A stretch of DNA of 64,000 bases from Auanema rhodensis (Eukaryota > Nematoda > Chromadorea > Rhabditida > Rhabditidae), in the NCBI GenBank assembly GCA_964057225.1, contig OZ059897.1, forward strand, positions 8,246,001-8,310,000, in the 5' to 3' direction. Both the position numbers and the translations under genes were made by a program. Below are positions 50,596 through 63,030 of the stretch, in pieces; the first letter of the stretch is position 1; every line of letters starts with the position of its first letter. A model generated the notes under the pieces. That model had not been told where the DNA came from, searched no databases, and saw nothing but the letters and a program-made list of their open reading frames with translations.

Positions 50596-53003
50596 TTAAT
50601 TCTTTTTGCTCATGAGTGGACCAGTGGGATCGTCATCTGGTTCTGCCAGATTCAGACCCGATGATGTTTTTTCTCCAATCAATGGCGATGATACAATAAC
50701 ACTTCGTCGACGTCCGTTGATTTCAGTTATAATGGATTGAGTACTATCAGCAATGCGTGTAAACTATAAGAAAACATAATGTGTTTGTATAGTTTGTAAG
50801 AAGCTTGTGAGATGCTTACCGATCCGGATCGAACTTCTTTTGTTAATTGAGGAGAACCTAAGCGTCTTTCAGCAATTCGTGCATAAACTGGACGATATAA
50901 AACAATCTGAAAATGAATTTTTACAATTAAAAATTTTAAAAAATTAATAGAATCACTTCTTCTTCCCTATTAGCTTCTTCGCCCTCTCCATCATATACTT
51001 GGCCTAATCGGAATTCTGGTGAAACATATTTGCCGCCTTCAACGTGATGAGAACAGAAATCTGAGATGATATTCAATCGTTTTTTGAACTGTTTCACCTT
51101 CAAAACTCACCATATTCTATGGATGGCATGGGTGCATTCGGTATACGATATGGCAATGTCGCAACTGTTAAAGGAAAATCCAAATGTAGACATTCATTTC
51201 CTTTCTCATCTTCCAAGCAAGCCTTAAATTAGCATAATTTACGAATTAATTAACGCTGAGTTTGATAGAATTTACCCTTAAAACGTAATAAATCTGAATC
51301 AAGCGTGTGACACCAACAAGAGATGGTGGAACAACGGGTAAACGAAATGGTTGTTCAAGAGTTGAATCATATTTTCCTTGAGAATTTGCAGCAATTGGTG
51401 GAGATCTATAACATAAATATTATATTTAAAAGCTGAAATTTGTAAAAAAATAGTTTTACACAAGTTACAACTTGAATAAAACTTAGCTCTATAAACTTAC
51501 TTGTGTTCAAAAACTGTACAGGTAACAGACTTATTTTCACCTAATACTCCTTTTTCTATAAAATATTCCACATGTTGTATGAGCTTAATTGATACAACTT
51601 GCTGACTAGATTGCCAATTTTCGACCTAACATCGAGATAAATTAGGAAAAAAAGAAGAATTTAGGAGAACTTGAGCCCGAATTCGTATATTTTCTCCACA
51701 AACATATGCTGTTCGATCTAACGTTATTCGTAGAGCTAATGCTCCTCGTTGACAACACCAACAACATGTTACTTTGCGATCTTGTCCGGCAAGCGGAGCC
51801 TGAAAAGTTTATTAAAGTTTGACAAAATGAAATGAAGAGAATGGTAATCAGCAGAAGCTTAGCTATATATGTATATTACTAACCAGATATTTCTCATCCA
51901 TACAGTCAATATGTGGACCAATAATAGTAAAATATTTGATACCCTGAGGCGATGAAGCATATGGAATATCGATGATAACCTGAAAAATGTAGAAACAAAT
52001 GTCTTAAAACGCTTGAAACATAGCGATCTAAAGCTCAAATATCTATGTATTTTCACTTGAAAAAGTGTTCTTTTTCCATTATATTCATTGAAATGTGAGA
52101 TTCTTTCATAAGATTTTACATCTAATATCTATATAATCAATGAAAAAGCTTGTATTTCCCTTCTTTTTTTTTTCGAAATATTTATTCAATTATATGATGA
52201 TCAGTTAGAGATCTTTTCCCAATTTTCATCATTTTTCAATCCCAAAAAAAAAAAGGAAAAATGATGTCATTTCCTAATTCTTTTCAAATATATTCTCTCA
52301 AAAATAAAAATTCTAATATACTTTATAGGGTATAACTATAGTATTAACTATATGTATATTAAAGTTATTATATTACCTTAATGTAATAACGAATAGTGCC
52401 ATATCGACTTTCCAATGAACAAGGAAGTGTGCTTTGAGGAAGAGCAAACGAGAATGGCATGTTGTGAAGTCCGCGAGCCAGAATAGGAATTACCTCGCAG
52501 TCCTCCGATTTATCTGAAATACACGAAAGTATTTGATTCAAATTACTTGGATAAATTGACTTCTTTATGAGGAAAATAATGCACACATGGAGAGAAAGAG
52601 CAAGCGCAAAAGAGGAAAAAAGAAGGATTTTACTTACAGAGATTCTGATGAAATTTCTAATTTTTTGAGAACAAATTACAAAGGCTTTAAGAGCAAAAAA
52701 TGTGCAGCTTAATGACTGACCTCGTCCCCAAATTAATTCTTTTTCATCTAATATGTATTGGTCATCCTTAATCGTTCGACGTTCTCCGGACTTGACAACC
52801 TTTAGGTTTGCATGAACTTTTCCTCGTAATAACACTCGAATACCTAAAGTTTTAATGAAATAAAAGTCAAATGAAGCATACGATTACAGACCTTTAATCT
52901 TGATATTTTCCGTATTTTCAAGTAAAACAGTTCCAGTAATCGTTTCACCAGCATAATAAACATCTTTACTCAAACGAATATCAAATGAAGAAATATAATC
53001 CAT
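50596..53003 (-). CDS. Arrestin-domain protein (ARRD type)
   Basis: Alpha-arrestin-like adaptor for receptor trafficking. Minus-strand exons encode about 400 residues. The arrestin N domain begins MDYISSFDIRLSKDVYYAGE, with the family pattern of an extended strand followed by GETITGTVLLEN, then LLRGKVHANLKVV. The C domain includes TCCWCCQRGALALRITLDRTAYVCGENI and a segment ending VPPSLVG. The tail has VSPEFRLGQVYDGEGEEANR and ends DPTGPLMSKKN without a clear PPxY motif. The first mapped exon extends to 53,039 at a TTTCAG acceptor. This acceptor could be a trans-splice site giving the Met at 53,003 as start, or the exon could be joined to upstream exons (see 55,774-55,820). The exact worm orthologue is not known to me. 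Confidence 0.88.
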
Positions 53004-53396
53004 AGCACTTCGTAGTTGAATTGATGATACAGATGTTTGCTGAAATGGGAAAAATTGCAAAAAATAAGGAAAAAACATGAGTTTTTGAAGCAGATAAACT
53101 AGAAATTGTCATATTTGATGATGGAAAAAGAGAAATAAACATGAAATGAATAAAACTGCATAGCAGTCTGTGCATGTATCTGGCCAATTATAAACGGACA
53201 TACTGACTAACTAAGAATTTGCTACATGCAGCAAGCTAGCTAGCCCCAGAAAAGTCTTTGCGCCGTCCATAGTCGTCTCAAATTCAAATAATCATTTCAA
53301 GAGGAAAAAGACTCTGTCTGCCTTGGAGAAAAAAGGAAATTATCTGTGCGGAAAGCAGAGAAGTACATTCATTTCAACATCAGACTGCCGCTATAT

Positions 53397-53398
<2 letters not shown>

Positions 53399-53468
<70 letters not shown>
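53399..53468 (+). repeat. (CT)n microsatellite
   Basis: About 68 bp of CT dinucleotides. It is one of the few long arrays in the pyrimidine orientation on the + strand. Confidence 0.95.
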
Positions 53469-53475
<7 letters not shown>

Positions 53476-54198
53476 TCTCTTCAAGATCTACCTCTTAGTT
53501 ACATTTTGACCATGCTTAGTCAGATTTCATCAGGCATTTTCTGCAATTCGAAACAACAAACAACAACTTTTGAAGGACGAAAAGATTGAAAAAAAAAAGT
53601 TTTTCTTTTCATTATGAATATGTGAATAATTATATGTAGGTATATGAAAATGAATGAAACGAGTGAAAGAGAATAAGCTTGATGAGGAAGGGGCGTGCAG
53701 AGAAGTGGCCGAAAAACAAAAATTAGCTTGATATAGAAGGAATAATCATCTGCTAGTTTTGTGAATATTATAGAAGCACTTGAATATGATGATATTAATC
53801 TAAAGAAGGAAATATGAATGCCTTTCTTTGCTGTGATAGAGTTCTGAGAAGATAAAAAATGAAAAATGAAAATTTTACATTTTTCTTTCTTTGTAGTTTT
53901 GGATTATTTAGATTGAAAAATTGTGAAATACACTGAGAACATCTTCGAAAAAACTATGAAGAAGAGAGATAAAGCTTAAGCTTTGCAGAAAGACGGAGGG
54001 AGAAAAGAACATCTAAGTGGATTGAAAGGAAAGAAAGAACCGGAAAAGGTCAAGCAGCTCACTTTGCTGCAATTTTTTGAACATCAGGAGGCTGATATAG
54101 AGAGTTGTAGAAAAAAAAGTTGTGAAAGAGAACATGAATGTGCATAGCTCATAGCTTGTAAGAGAACCGGAGATATGAAAAGAGAAAGGAAGAGAAAG

Positions 54199-54210
54199 AG
54201 AGAGAGAGAA

Positions 54211-54298
<88 letters not shown>

Positions 54299-54299
54299 A
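54199..54299 (+). repeat. (GA)n microsatellite
   Basis: About 82 bp of pure AG plus imperfect edges, the longest array in the window. Long Ser-Leu or Arg-Glu open frames across it are artefacts of the repeat. Confidence 0.95.
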
Positions 54300-55773
54300 G
54301 AGGGAAATTGAAATAAAGCCTCTTTCCATACACGTTTTCCGCATGTTGTGTGGCTATGAGATGAGAAGAAAATACTAGAATGATGTGATAATGAGATAAA
54401 ATCTTTCTAAGTAAAAATTCATAACTTTTGTACTTGAGGATAAGGTGGAGACAGAAATCGATTTGACAAATTAAAGCGGTTGAAGCTAAGATTGAGATAT
54501 ATTCAGAAAATAGAACAGGGGATGAAAGGAAAGAGAAATAGTAAGGAAAATAGAAAAAGAAAGGGAGCTTCAAAGAGAGAAAGTAGAGGAAAGAGAGAGG
54601 GAGATTGTAAGGGAAGAAGAGATTGTGAAAGATAGATAGATAGAGAGAGAAAGAGAACAAGAGAATGGGAAACATAAATGGAATTGCAGTGACTATTTGA
54701 TTGGCGGTGAAGTTTGTATGTATGAAACAGAGGGTGGTGAGAAATAAGAGACCACCCCCACTCAGTTTAAGCTTCTTTTACCTCTTACTTTCAACTACTT
54801 TACTTTCTCTCTCTTTTACATCTATAAATTGTTAGATCAACTGTTTATTTATACATTTTGTAATTCATTTTGGAATAACTTTCAGTTCATATGGCCAACT
54901 TGAAAGATATTCCAAAAGGAAAATCATTCACAAACGTTCTAACATTCTCTTACACCAATGAATAGACATATATTCAGCTATTAGTTGAGAAAAAAGAGAA
55001 GAAAAAGTTTGTTATGTTGCGCATATTCTTGAAACTTGTCATGGAACGAATACTTTTTTGATATATTCTTCATGAATTGCTCTTTTTTTAGAATTTTTTC
55101 CAGGAAGGCCCACCAAAAGTGGAAATCAGCGGTGTGTCTATAATAGTTCAAATCTCTCTCTATCTCTCTCTTTCTTGCTCTCTTTATTCCCTCCCCCCTC
55201 CCTTATTCCCTGTCTCAATCTCGCTTTCTATCCGAGAAATTTATGTGTATTTCCATCCAAGCACAAATAACAAGTCTAGTTTCTCCACATTGCGTCTATT
55301 GATTCTAATAGATACATAGTATAATAGCAACTTTAACCTCGATGGATAAGTAGATATTCAAGAGAGATTCTTAGATTCATTCCTTTCTTGCGTGTTAATT
55401 AGCAAAATGAATTGCCCGATTTACACCAAAAGCAGCTGTGTTTTTTCAATTTTAATATTGTCTCTTTCTCATGTAGGACATACAGATTTAGCTGTTCAAA
55501 CAAACGACAACGTTTCCAGGTAAGATATCTGCATAAGTTAGATTTTCCAGAGTTTTCTCTATCTAGTATCCAGATACATACATGTATACATCAATATCTT
55601 TATGTGCAAAGTAAAACTAAGAAATAGATTGAAGTTTGTTCAACTAAAATACATAGGAAATAGTAGATGGAAATGATTTCATTGAATTGTTCAAAGATGA
55701 AAGATAATCAGGAAAGATAAGAAGACGATTTAAGGTTGAAGCCGATAGTTAATAGTTGATAAAAGGTGCTTAC

Positions 55774-55820
55774 TGGGTTTAAACGATGATGATGAAGATG
55801 ATGTTTATCTTTAAAAAAAG
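55774..55820 (-). other. Possible upstream exon of the arrestin gene
   Basis: On the minus strand a TCTTCAG acceptor precedes 47 nt that end in CCA followed by a strong GTAAGC donor. Read in the frame that joins the arrestin exon at 53,039, it encodes a Lys/His-rich peptide (FFKDKHHLHHHRLNP) that would extend the arrestin N-terminus. No start codon is present here, so at least one more exon would be needed. Confidence 0.4.
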
Positions 55821-56200
55821 CTGAAGACACATCAAAAATGGTTATGAACCATGGGAATGATGTAAGTATTATGTGTGTAAAGTATAATATGAAATATTAG
55901 TTAGTTAATGGTTCATATGATTGAATTTTTGAATATTATGCTGAAACATTAAAAGATATATTCCATAGAATATACATAGATGCATGTATATGTGAAAATG
56001 AAAGCTGAAAAAAAAAGAAGAAAAAAGGATGTAATGAGATGAAGTGGTCTGAGCATGATCCGACAAAACAGAAGCACATAGAGGTTAGATAGACAGCTCA
56101 ATAAGAGGAAAAAGAGGATAATGAGGAGAAACTAAGATATAGAGAAAAAGAAGAAAAGAAGAAGGAGAGTTAATGAAAGATAGATACGTGAAAAGGACCA

Positions 56201-56214
56201 TCGAGAGAGAGAGA

Positions 56215-56247
<33 letters not shown>
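56201..56247 (+). repeat. (GA)n microsatellite
   Basis: GA array with one interrupting GGG. Same purine orientation as its neighbours. Confidence 0.9.
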
Positions 56248-56249
<2 letters not shown>

Positions 56250-57349
56250 GGATGAAGCTGATGAAAGAGGAAGCGGGTAGGAAAGTAAAAAGGCATTAAA
56301 TGGAACTGATGATTACAACCGTTCGTCAAGTTATTCAGAATTTGAATTTAAAAAATTGAGGGAATGTTCACGTGATTCACGTGTAACTTTGAATGTTATT
56401 GCCTCATTAGCATAAATAAAAGCTTAGAAGAAGAGGAAACGCAGATTGAAGTAACTATGAGAATCAAGAAAAGAGGTCAATCTGCTAATGGCAGAAAGAT
56501 GTTCGAAGAACAAACTACAAACGAACAGAATATAAGCTGGCCAAGGATGTAATCCCTGACCACAACTCTCTTTTCTCTCTCTGTCTCTCTCTCTTTCATT
56601 GTTCTCCTATACATATACACATATACGCATAGTTGTGTGCGTGAATATGACATCATGATAATGCCGTGAAGTTGAGTTCTGATTCCATACGACGACATCA
56701 ACGACAACGACATCTATCCCTGAGGACCATCACGTCGTTTCTCTTTCGTGTTCATGTACTTTAGGCAACACTTTGAGAAAATATCGAGCAGATTTACGAG
56801 AGAATAGAAGTCAAGCCAAAGAATCGGCGATCAGAAAAGAGCAATGAAAAGAGGGAGAGCAAGGGATTTGGGAACAAATGAGAAAAAAAAATTGGCCAAA
56901 GAAAAATTAGAATCAAATGAGTTTTGCTTTGCTTGACTTTCCATCTGTTTGATCTTGTTTAAGTATGCAAAGACGCTAAGAAATATGAATATATATAGAT
57001 ATATATAGATATAGATATATCAAATAAACATAAATATATAGTATTAATATAATATAAATTATAAGAATAGTTTTATATAAAATATAATTGAATTAAGCTC
57101 ATAACAAAAAAAAATTAATTAGGTTGAGTGCAATAATGAAATTGAGAGGTTTTTTGTCTTTGTTTAGAAAATGCTTTTATTCAAAAAAAAAGAAGTAGCA
57201 CACAGGTATGTGTAAATTTACTTTAAAGGTTATAAATTGAAAAAATTTTTTTTTTTGGATGATAATTGTTTGGAAATCAGACTATAATTAACTATGTGTT
57301 ATAGTATAAAGAATGAGATGCTTTGTATATGAGGAGACGATAGATAAAT

Positions 57350-57367
57350 AGAGAGAGAAAGAAAGAG

Positions 57368-57426
<59 letters not shown>
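57350..57426 (+). repeat. (GA)n microsatellite
   Basis: Imperfect array with GAAA interruptions at the left and pure GA at the right. It lies about 180 bp before the candidate small gene at 57,608. Confidence 0.9.
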
Positions 57427-57430
<4 letters not shown>

Positions 57431-57607
57431 AAAAAGAGAAATTATTACAGAAGACCAAGAAAGCAGAACACTATGATGTATGTATGTGTAAGCATTTGCG
57501 AGAAAAATCTGGAATATTCCACAACCTCTTACATAAATTTGTAGCTATTTTCATGGAATATTATATGATATAGTTATCATTGAGTTGTATTCAGATAATA
57601 CAGATTT

Positions 57608-58660
57608 ATGAATAGCATATTCCGTCAAAAGGTTCAGCAGAAGCCGTTCATACTCAATGCAAAGAAGAAAACTATTGTTGCCGAGGCAACGAAGATATTC
57701 GGACTATATGTTAATGCCTGGATGAAAATACAAAACAAAAACCGGATATTGAGTTTTCTTTTATTTTGTTTTCAAAATTTCGAAAATTCCCGAAAATTTT
57801 GAAAACAGACTCATACAGACAGGCTTGACAATTACTGCTACCTGGATGAAATGAGGTAGTGAGGCTGATTAGTTCGATCAATCGCATTTCTGAACTTAAT
57901 TTCCAAATTATAAATATGTTGGAAAAGCATGCTGCTGCAGCAAAGAGCATAAAAGGGCAGCTGCAAGGTCTCTTTCTCTCTCAATCTCTCTCTTGATACC
58001 TCTTTTAGTTTTTCAGTTTATTGGTCTGAGAGACGTATTGTGTGATACAATGATGAATGTAAATGGATGAGTCGGTTTTTGACATTTTCACAAAAATGTT
58101 CGACTCTTTTCACATTTTGCTTAGACTAAAAATATATTTTTCATAAATTCTATAAAGGATATATCTATTTCATAAGGACTTATTGAAGAAAAAATGTAAA
58201 GTATCGCCTTTTCCTGTTTGATTTTTGAACAGAAAGTTCATCCTTTCTCTCTCTCTCTCTCTCTACATATCTTACAGCTTCATGTTCCCTTTCCTGCTTC
58301 TGTTCTGCTTCATTTCAAAAATTCTTTTTTGAGAATCATCAAATGCCCTGATGCTCTATTCATTTCTATTTTAGCTCATAGAAATAGATGAACATTTAGA
58401 ACATTTAATTAAACATTGAAAGCACAGTTAGTAAGAGAGATAAAGGACGTTAATACTTAGGAATAGTTCAATAGAATATATCAGTTTTATAATAATTTCT
58501 TTAATTATATTATCATATAAACTAGATAAGTAACATGACATAAACTTGTTGGCTGTGTATGCAGTTAAGTGAGTTCAATGAGCAGGACATGAAGCCAGCT
58601 GAGGCATGGTCTATCAAAGCGACTTTGCTGCAATATGAAAAGAAGAAATTTGCGGAATGA
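57608..58660 (+). pseudogene. Candidate small gene or decayed copy
   Basis: Not recognised. Three coding-like segments line up on the + strand. The first (57,608-57,709) begins with ATG 13 nt after a GTATTCAG acceptor-like sequence and encodes MNSIFRQKVQQKPFILNAKK and onwards to FGLY. The second (within 57,809-57,965) reads RLISSINRISELNFQIINML followed by EKHAAAAKSIKGQLQ. The third (58,565-58,660, after TATGCAG) reads LSEFNEQDMKPAEAWSIKAT through EKKKFAE and stops. Together they suggest a helical protein of about 110-130 residues. The intron between segments two and three is pyrimidine-rich, opposite to the local trend, as expected for a + strand intron. The frames do not join cleanly: an 8-nt GTAGTGAG near 57,856 breaks the second segment, and segment three needs a different phase. 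Either a small exon was missed or the gene has decayed. Confidence 0.45.
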
Positions 58661-59480
58661 CTTAAGAAAGTCTTGCACTTCCGGTATAAAGTCGATAAAT
58701 CCGGTTATTTGAGTAAAACGTATTCAGGATAGACTTATTTAAGGGAAAAGGAGCTCTTTTGAACTTAATTCAAAACGTATTTCTAGCTGTGAGCGACGAG
58801 TGTGGAAGACAAAACGCTCACTACAACACATTTTTCAAATTAAAATTGAGAAATAGTTATGAAATTTTATAAAAAGATATATAAGAAATTAAATTTTAGA
58901 AATTGATTAAGATATATATCTTAGCAAATTGGTTCAATATATGGAATATGAATATAGATATGTATTTACATTTACATATATATATATATATTAAAAAAAT
59001 TGAATATAGTTTATATAAAACAATAAAAAAGTCGAAAAATTGAAGGAAAAAAATAATTCAATTTTCACGGGAAAAGTTGGAGTTGAGTTGGAATTATAGC
59101 TCATGCAGGAAACAGCAACGAAGGAGAAGGTGGGATACAAGAGAGGGGGAGATAAGAGTGTGCAGAGAACCGGATAAGAGGGAGAAAAAAGTTTTTTTTC
59201 AGGGGGGAAAGAATAGAACTTGAAGCATTTTAAATGTGAAAATCATACTTGAAATGTTAACCATTAAACGATAGGACGAGAGCGAATTCACAAAAATGCA
59301 TACATGCATGAAGAAAAGAGAAAAAGTTTACGAAAGAAAATGCCGAAATATGAGGCGAAGATAAAAAGGAAGAAGGATGCACAGTGAATTTTCAGAATAT
59401 TTTAAAAAATTCAAGCTCATTTATACAGCAATTTTCAAAATAGACTATGAATGGAAAATGAGAAACTTAGAAGCCGTGGC

Positions 59481-59483
<3 letters not shown>

Positions 59484-59551
<68 letters not shown>

Positions 59552-59576
59552 AGGGGGAGGAAAGAGGGGGGGGGGG
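59484..59576 (+). repeat. (GA)n array joined to a G-run
   Basis: About 62 bp of GA passes into GGAGG-type purine sequence and an 11-base G-run (59,566-59,576). A GGT triplet repeat and another G-run follow to about 59,622. The whole 140-bp stretch is almost free of C on this strand. Confidence 0.9.
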
Positions 59577-61024
59577 TGATGGCGTTGGTGTTGGTGTGGT
59601 GGTGGTGGTAGAGTGGGGGGGATTGCTAAGAAAAGACAAATGAACATTCCTTTGGGAATTGACATTCGACAAGTAATCGAACAATCTGGGAACTGAACTG
59701 AGATTTCGTTAAAAACGATCATTTGATCTTTTCATTCTTATTTGGGTTTTTGATCATTTTTAGTTATAACTATATAAATATAATAATAATAAAAATACAT
59801 TCATTTTATATACCAAAAAATGATAACAAAACATTTGAACTTTCTATCTAATCAAATATTTTCCTTATTTTCATCATTTCTCTTTGTGTTCTTGAAGAGA
59901 TCAACCCCAAAAAGCATATTTCAGCCATGAGATTTACGCATAAATCTCAAAGTTTGGCAAGTTTTTATAACAATACCCAGCATATATACAGAATAAAACC
60001 TTACGACAAACACTAAAAATCAAAACTAAGAAATTAGTTTTTAATTTTGAATGAATCACAACGAGTAACTCGGTAAAAGAATATACAAATATAATTTATA
60101 AATAATAAATAATTTTAATATAATTAGCATATTATTGAAATTAAAATATTATATTTTTATTTTTTATATTTATGAATTAGTTAATCTTATTTTATGTAAT
60201 CATTATGAGGCGTTGTATGTTGAATTTTACGTGAAGTACACGTGACTATTAGAATTAATTTTATTTTGATTAAACGTTCTACTCGGTTGCTTCTTTTCAT
60301 CCTAATCACACATATATACATAGGTCTTTTCTTTTTCTATCCTTTTAAGTATATCTCTTCAATCATGTCTCTCTTTCTCTTTATTTCTCTCTATGCCTCC
60401 TCTCTCTCTATCGTACTCACAACTCTGTTCCTCTCTCCCCTTCTCTCACCCTCTCTCTCTCTCTTTCTTTTATTGTTAATCATTTTTTTCTATATTTTAC
60501 TCAACTTTACTCTTATTTTTCTTCTTCAATATAATATTTGAATAAAAAAAATACTTGAATGTGTTACATGTACTAAAATATATTCAGATATAGATAAATA
60601 TTTGATGAATTTGGTTGTCTGAAAAAAAATACAAAAGAAATATTTGGAATTTCATTTGTATTGTCGAGACGTATTGAAAGAAATGCTTTTTTTCCTCAAA
60701 GTTTCAGGATTAGAAGATAATTTTGAATCAAACACATTGGTTGACAAGTTGAAAAAATACTGAAAATGAAGAAAAAAATCAGAGCTTTTGGGATGCAATA
60801 TGATGCAAATGGGAGAATAAATGCTATATCAAACGATATATTTGAAAAGATGTAAACTGACAAAATTGAGTAAGTTGAATTGGTTGAAAGCAGCTTATAA
60901 TCAGAGAGACATAGCTCAAGTCAATATAATATATGCTAGAAATATAGAAAAAAAACTGAAACATATAGAAGGAAAGATAGAAAAATGGAGTAAGATTGAA
61001 AGAAAGACACAGCGAAGAGAAAAG

Positions 61025-61026
<2 letters not shown>

Positions 61027-61107
<81 letters not shown>

Positions 61108-61108
61108 T
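61027..61108 (+). repeat. (GA)n microsatellite
   Basis: About 75 bp of nearly pure AG. Confidence 0.95.
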
Positions 61109-62439
61109 AAAGTAATATGATGTTTAAAATACATGTATATATATACAAATAACTCACTTTCTCCAACATATTGCCGTTATCTTCTCTGAATCCTTTTTCC
61201 AGCTGTGTTTCACAATTAATTTTCGTTCAAGTTCGATGGGCTTTTTACGCAGGTGGTTAAGCTTAAAGAAACAGATTTTTATTTTGAAGTTCTAATATGA
61301 ATGTCAAAATAGAATATAACTCTTTCTCAATCTCGTCCTATATTCTGTATCTCTTTAAGTTTTTTCTTTTTGATAAATCACCAGAAATATTTTTTTCAGA
61401 AAAAAAATGAAAACGAAATGTTTTTTCATTAAACGTTTGCTTAATATTCAAAAAATTAAGAATAGTTGGCTAATAATCATTTGATTTCTTATGGAAATGC
61501 AATGTTTTTTATAATATTTTTTTCATAAAAAATCTGTTTAGACGACTGTGTATGTTTGGAGAAAAAAAGTTTGAAAAATGAACATGGATGCTCACCGTGA
61601 GAAGAGACTAACTGAAATTATGAATTTCGGAAATAACTGCAGAGAGCTGCACGGAAGCAAGTCTGAAAAGTAATTTGAAAATGTAAAAATAGAAAATTCA
61701 AATGTGAAAAAGCTCTTTAGATTTAACAGTATAATCACTTTTAACAAACGAAATATTGTCAATATTACGGAATTAAATAATCAAAAATGAAATAATACAT
61801 AATAAGAAATATTTTAAAATACTCTCGAAGAGAAATTAAGATGAAGCAGAAGAAAAGGAATGGAGGGGAGAAGCCGAGGGAGAGGATGAAGGAGATGAGA
61901 AAAAGCATACATAAATGACAAAAGTAAGATTATAATGGAAGGCATAGGAATAAAGGGAATTATATATAATAACTATCTCTACCTCTCTTCCTCTTTCTCT
62001 CTCTCTCTCTATCACCCTCTCCCTTTCTATGTACTCTATTACTGCCTTCATTTTTCCTCTAATTCTCGTCTATCCCTTCTCTCGTTTTTCTCTATTTCTT
62101 TATGCCTCTCTCAATTTAACGTTATTTAGCTTAATCTCTCACTTCCCTCCCTCTATATATATATCCTGTTGTAGTAGTTTATCCGTTTTTCATATTATCA
62201 AATAAATATGTATATTCATATATATTTATGTGAAATTATCAATGTTATATCAAAAGTTCTTGATTATTAGCTTAATATCAGCTTAAAGGAGAATTATATA
62301 GAGAGATGGATAGAGAGACAGAGAAAAGTACTCAACTATCATCAGTATTGAGAATTTTGTGGAAAAAACAAAACAAGTGATTCTCGTCATGCTTTTGCAA
62401 AGAGTTAAGAATAAGCTGAAATGGAGGAATTGAAGAAAA

Positions 62440-62526
62440 AACAGAAGAAGAAGAAGAAGAAGCAAGAGGATAAGGAGGAGTAGGTGGAGAAGTAGGAGGA
62501 GGAGAAGAAGAAGTAGTAGTAGTAGA
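62440..62526 (+). repeat. AAG/AGG/TAG triplet-rich purine tract
   Basis: Imperfect trinucleotide repeat of AAG, AGG and AGT units. The poly-Leu open frame on the other strand is an artefact of this repeat. Confidence 0.8.
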
Positions 62527-63020
62527 ATGTAGAGAATCAGATAATTCATTTAAGTGTTTGGAATATTTGGTATTTTGTAATAGTTTAATAACAATAATAC
62601 TAGACTGAGAAAAGCCAAAAAATAGAAAAAAAAAGAAGAAATAGAAACAGAAGCAAAAGCTGACGTGGTCGTATTACGTCGTCGGATATGAGTAGTAGAG
62701 TAAGAGAATAGAAGCCAGTTCATCTTCATCTGACTTTTCCACTTAAATTGTATTAGCAATTCTGAGTTCAGTTTCAAATTATCTTATGAGTAATAGGAAA
62801 AGAATAAAGAATTGAATGTGGATATATACATCTATCTATACTAATATACATATACGTTGATGTATAATGAATAACTATATATGTACATATATGTTCTTAA
62901 CTATATGAGTTTTGGACATCGTTTCAACAGCCTTACAAGCCTTATATGTAGATACATAACTTACAAACTACTTACTAACTACATACATGTTATATTAACT
63001 GAAGCAAAAAAAATTATGAA

Positions 63021-63030
63021 GGGGGGGGGG
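63021..63030 (+). repeat. Poly-G run
   Basis: Ten consecutive G followed by AGAGAGAAAG. It has the same strand and same purine context as the other G-runs. Confidence 0.85.

Noticed and set aside
54013-54675. Long Leu-Ser open frame on the minus strand (220 codons)
   Set aside because: It is produced by the (GA)n array. The residues are a dinucleotide repeat translation, and the flanks show no domain or splice logic.
59435-59722. Ser-Leu and Pro-rich frames on the minus strand
   Set aside because: Simple-sequence artefact of the GA array and the neighbouring G-runs.
60821-61120. Arg-Glu-rich frame on the + strand
   Set aside because: The second half is pure GA repeat; the first half is AT-rich, without homology or splice borders.
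62283-62549. Poly-Leu frame on the minus strand
   Set aside because: Reads through an AAG/AGG triplet repeat and has no other protein character.
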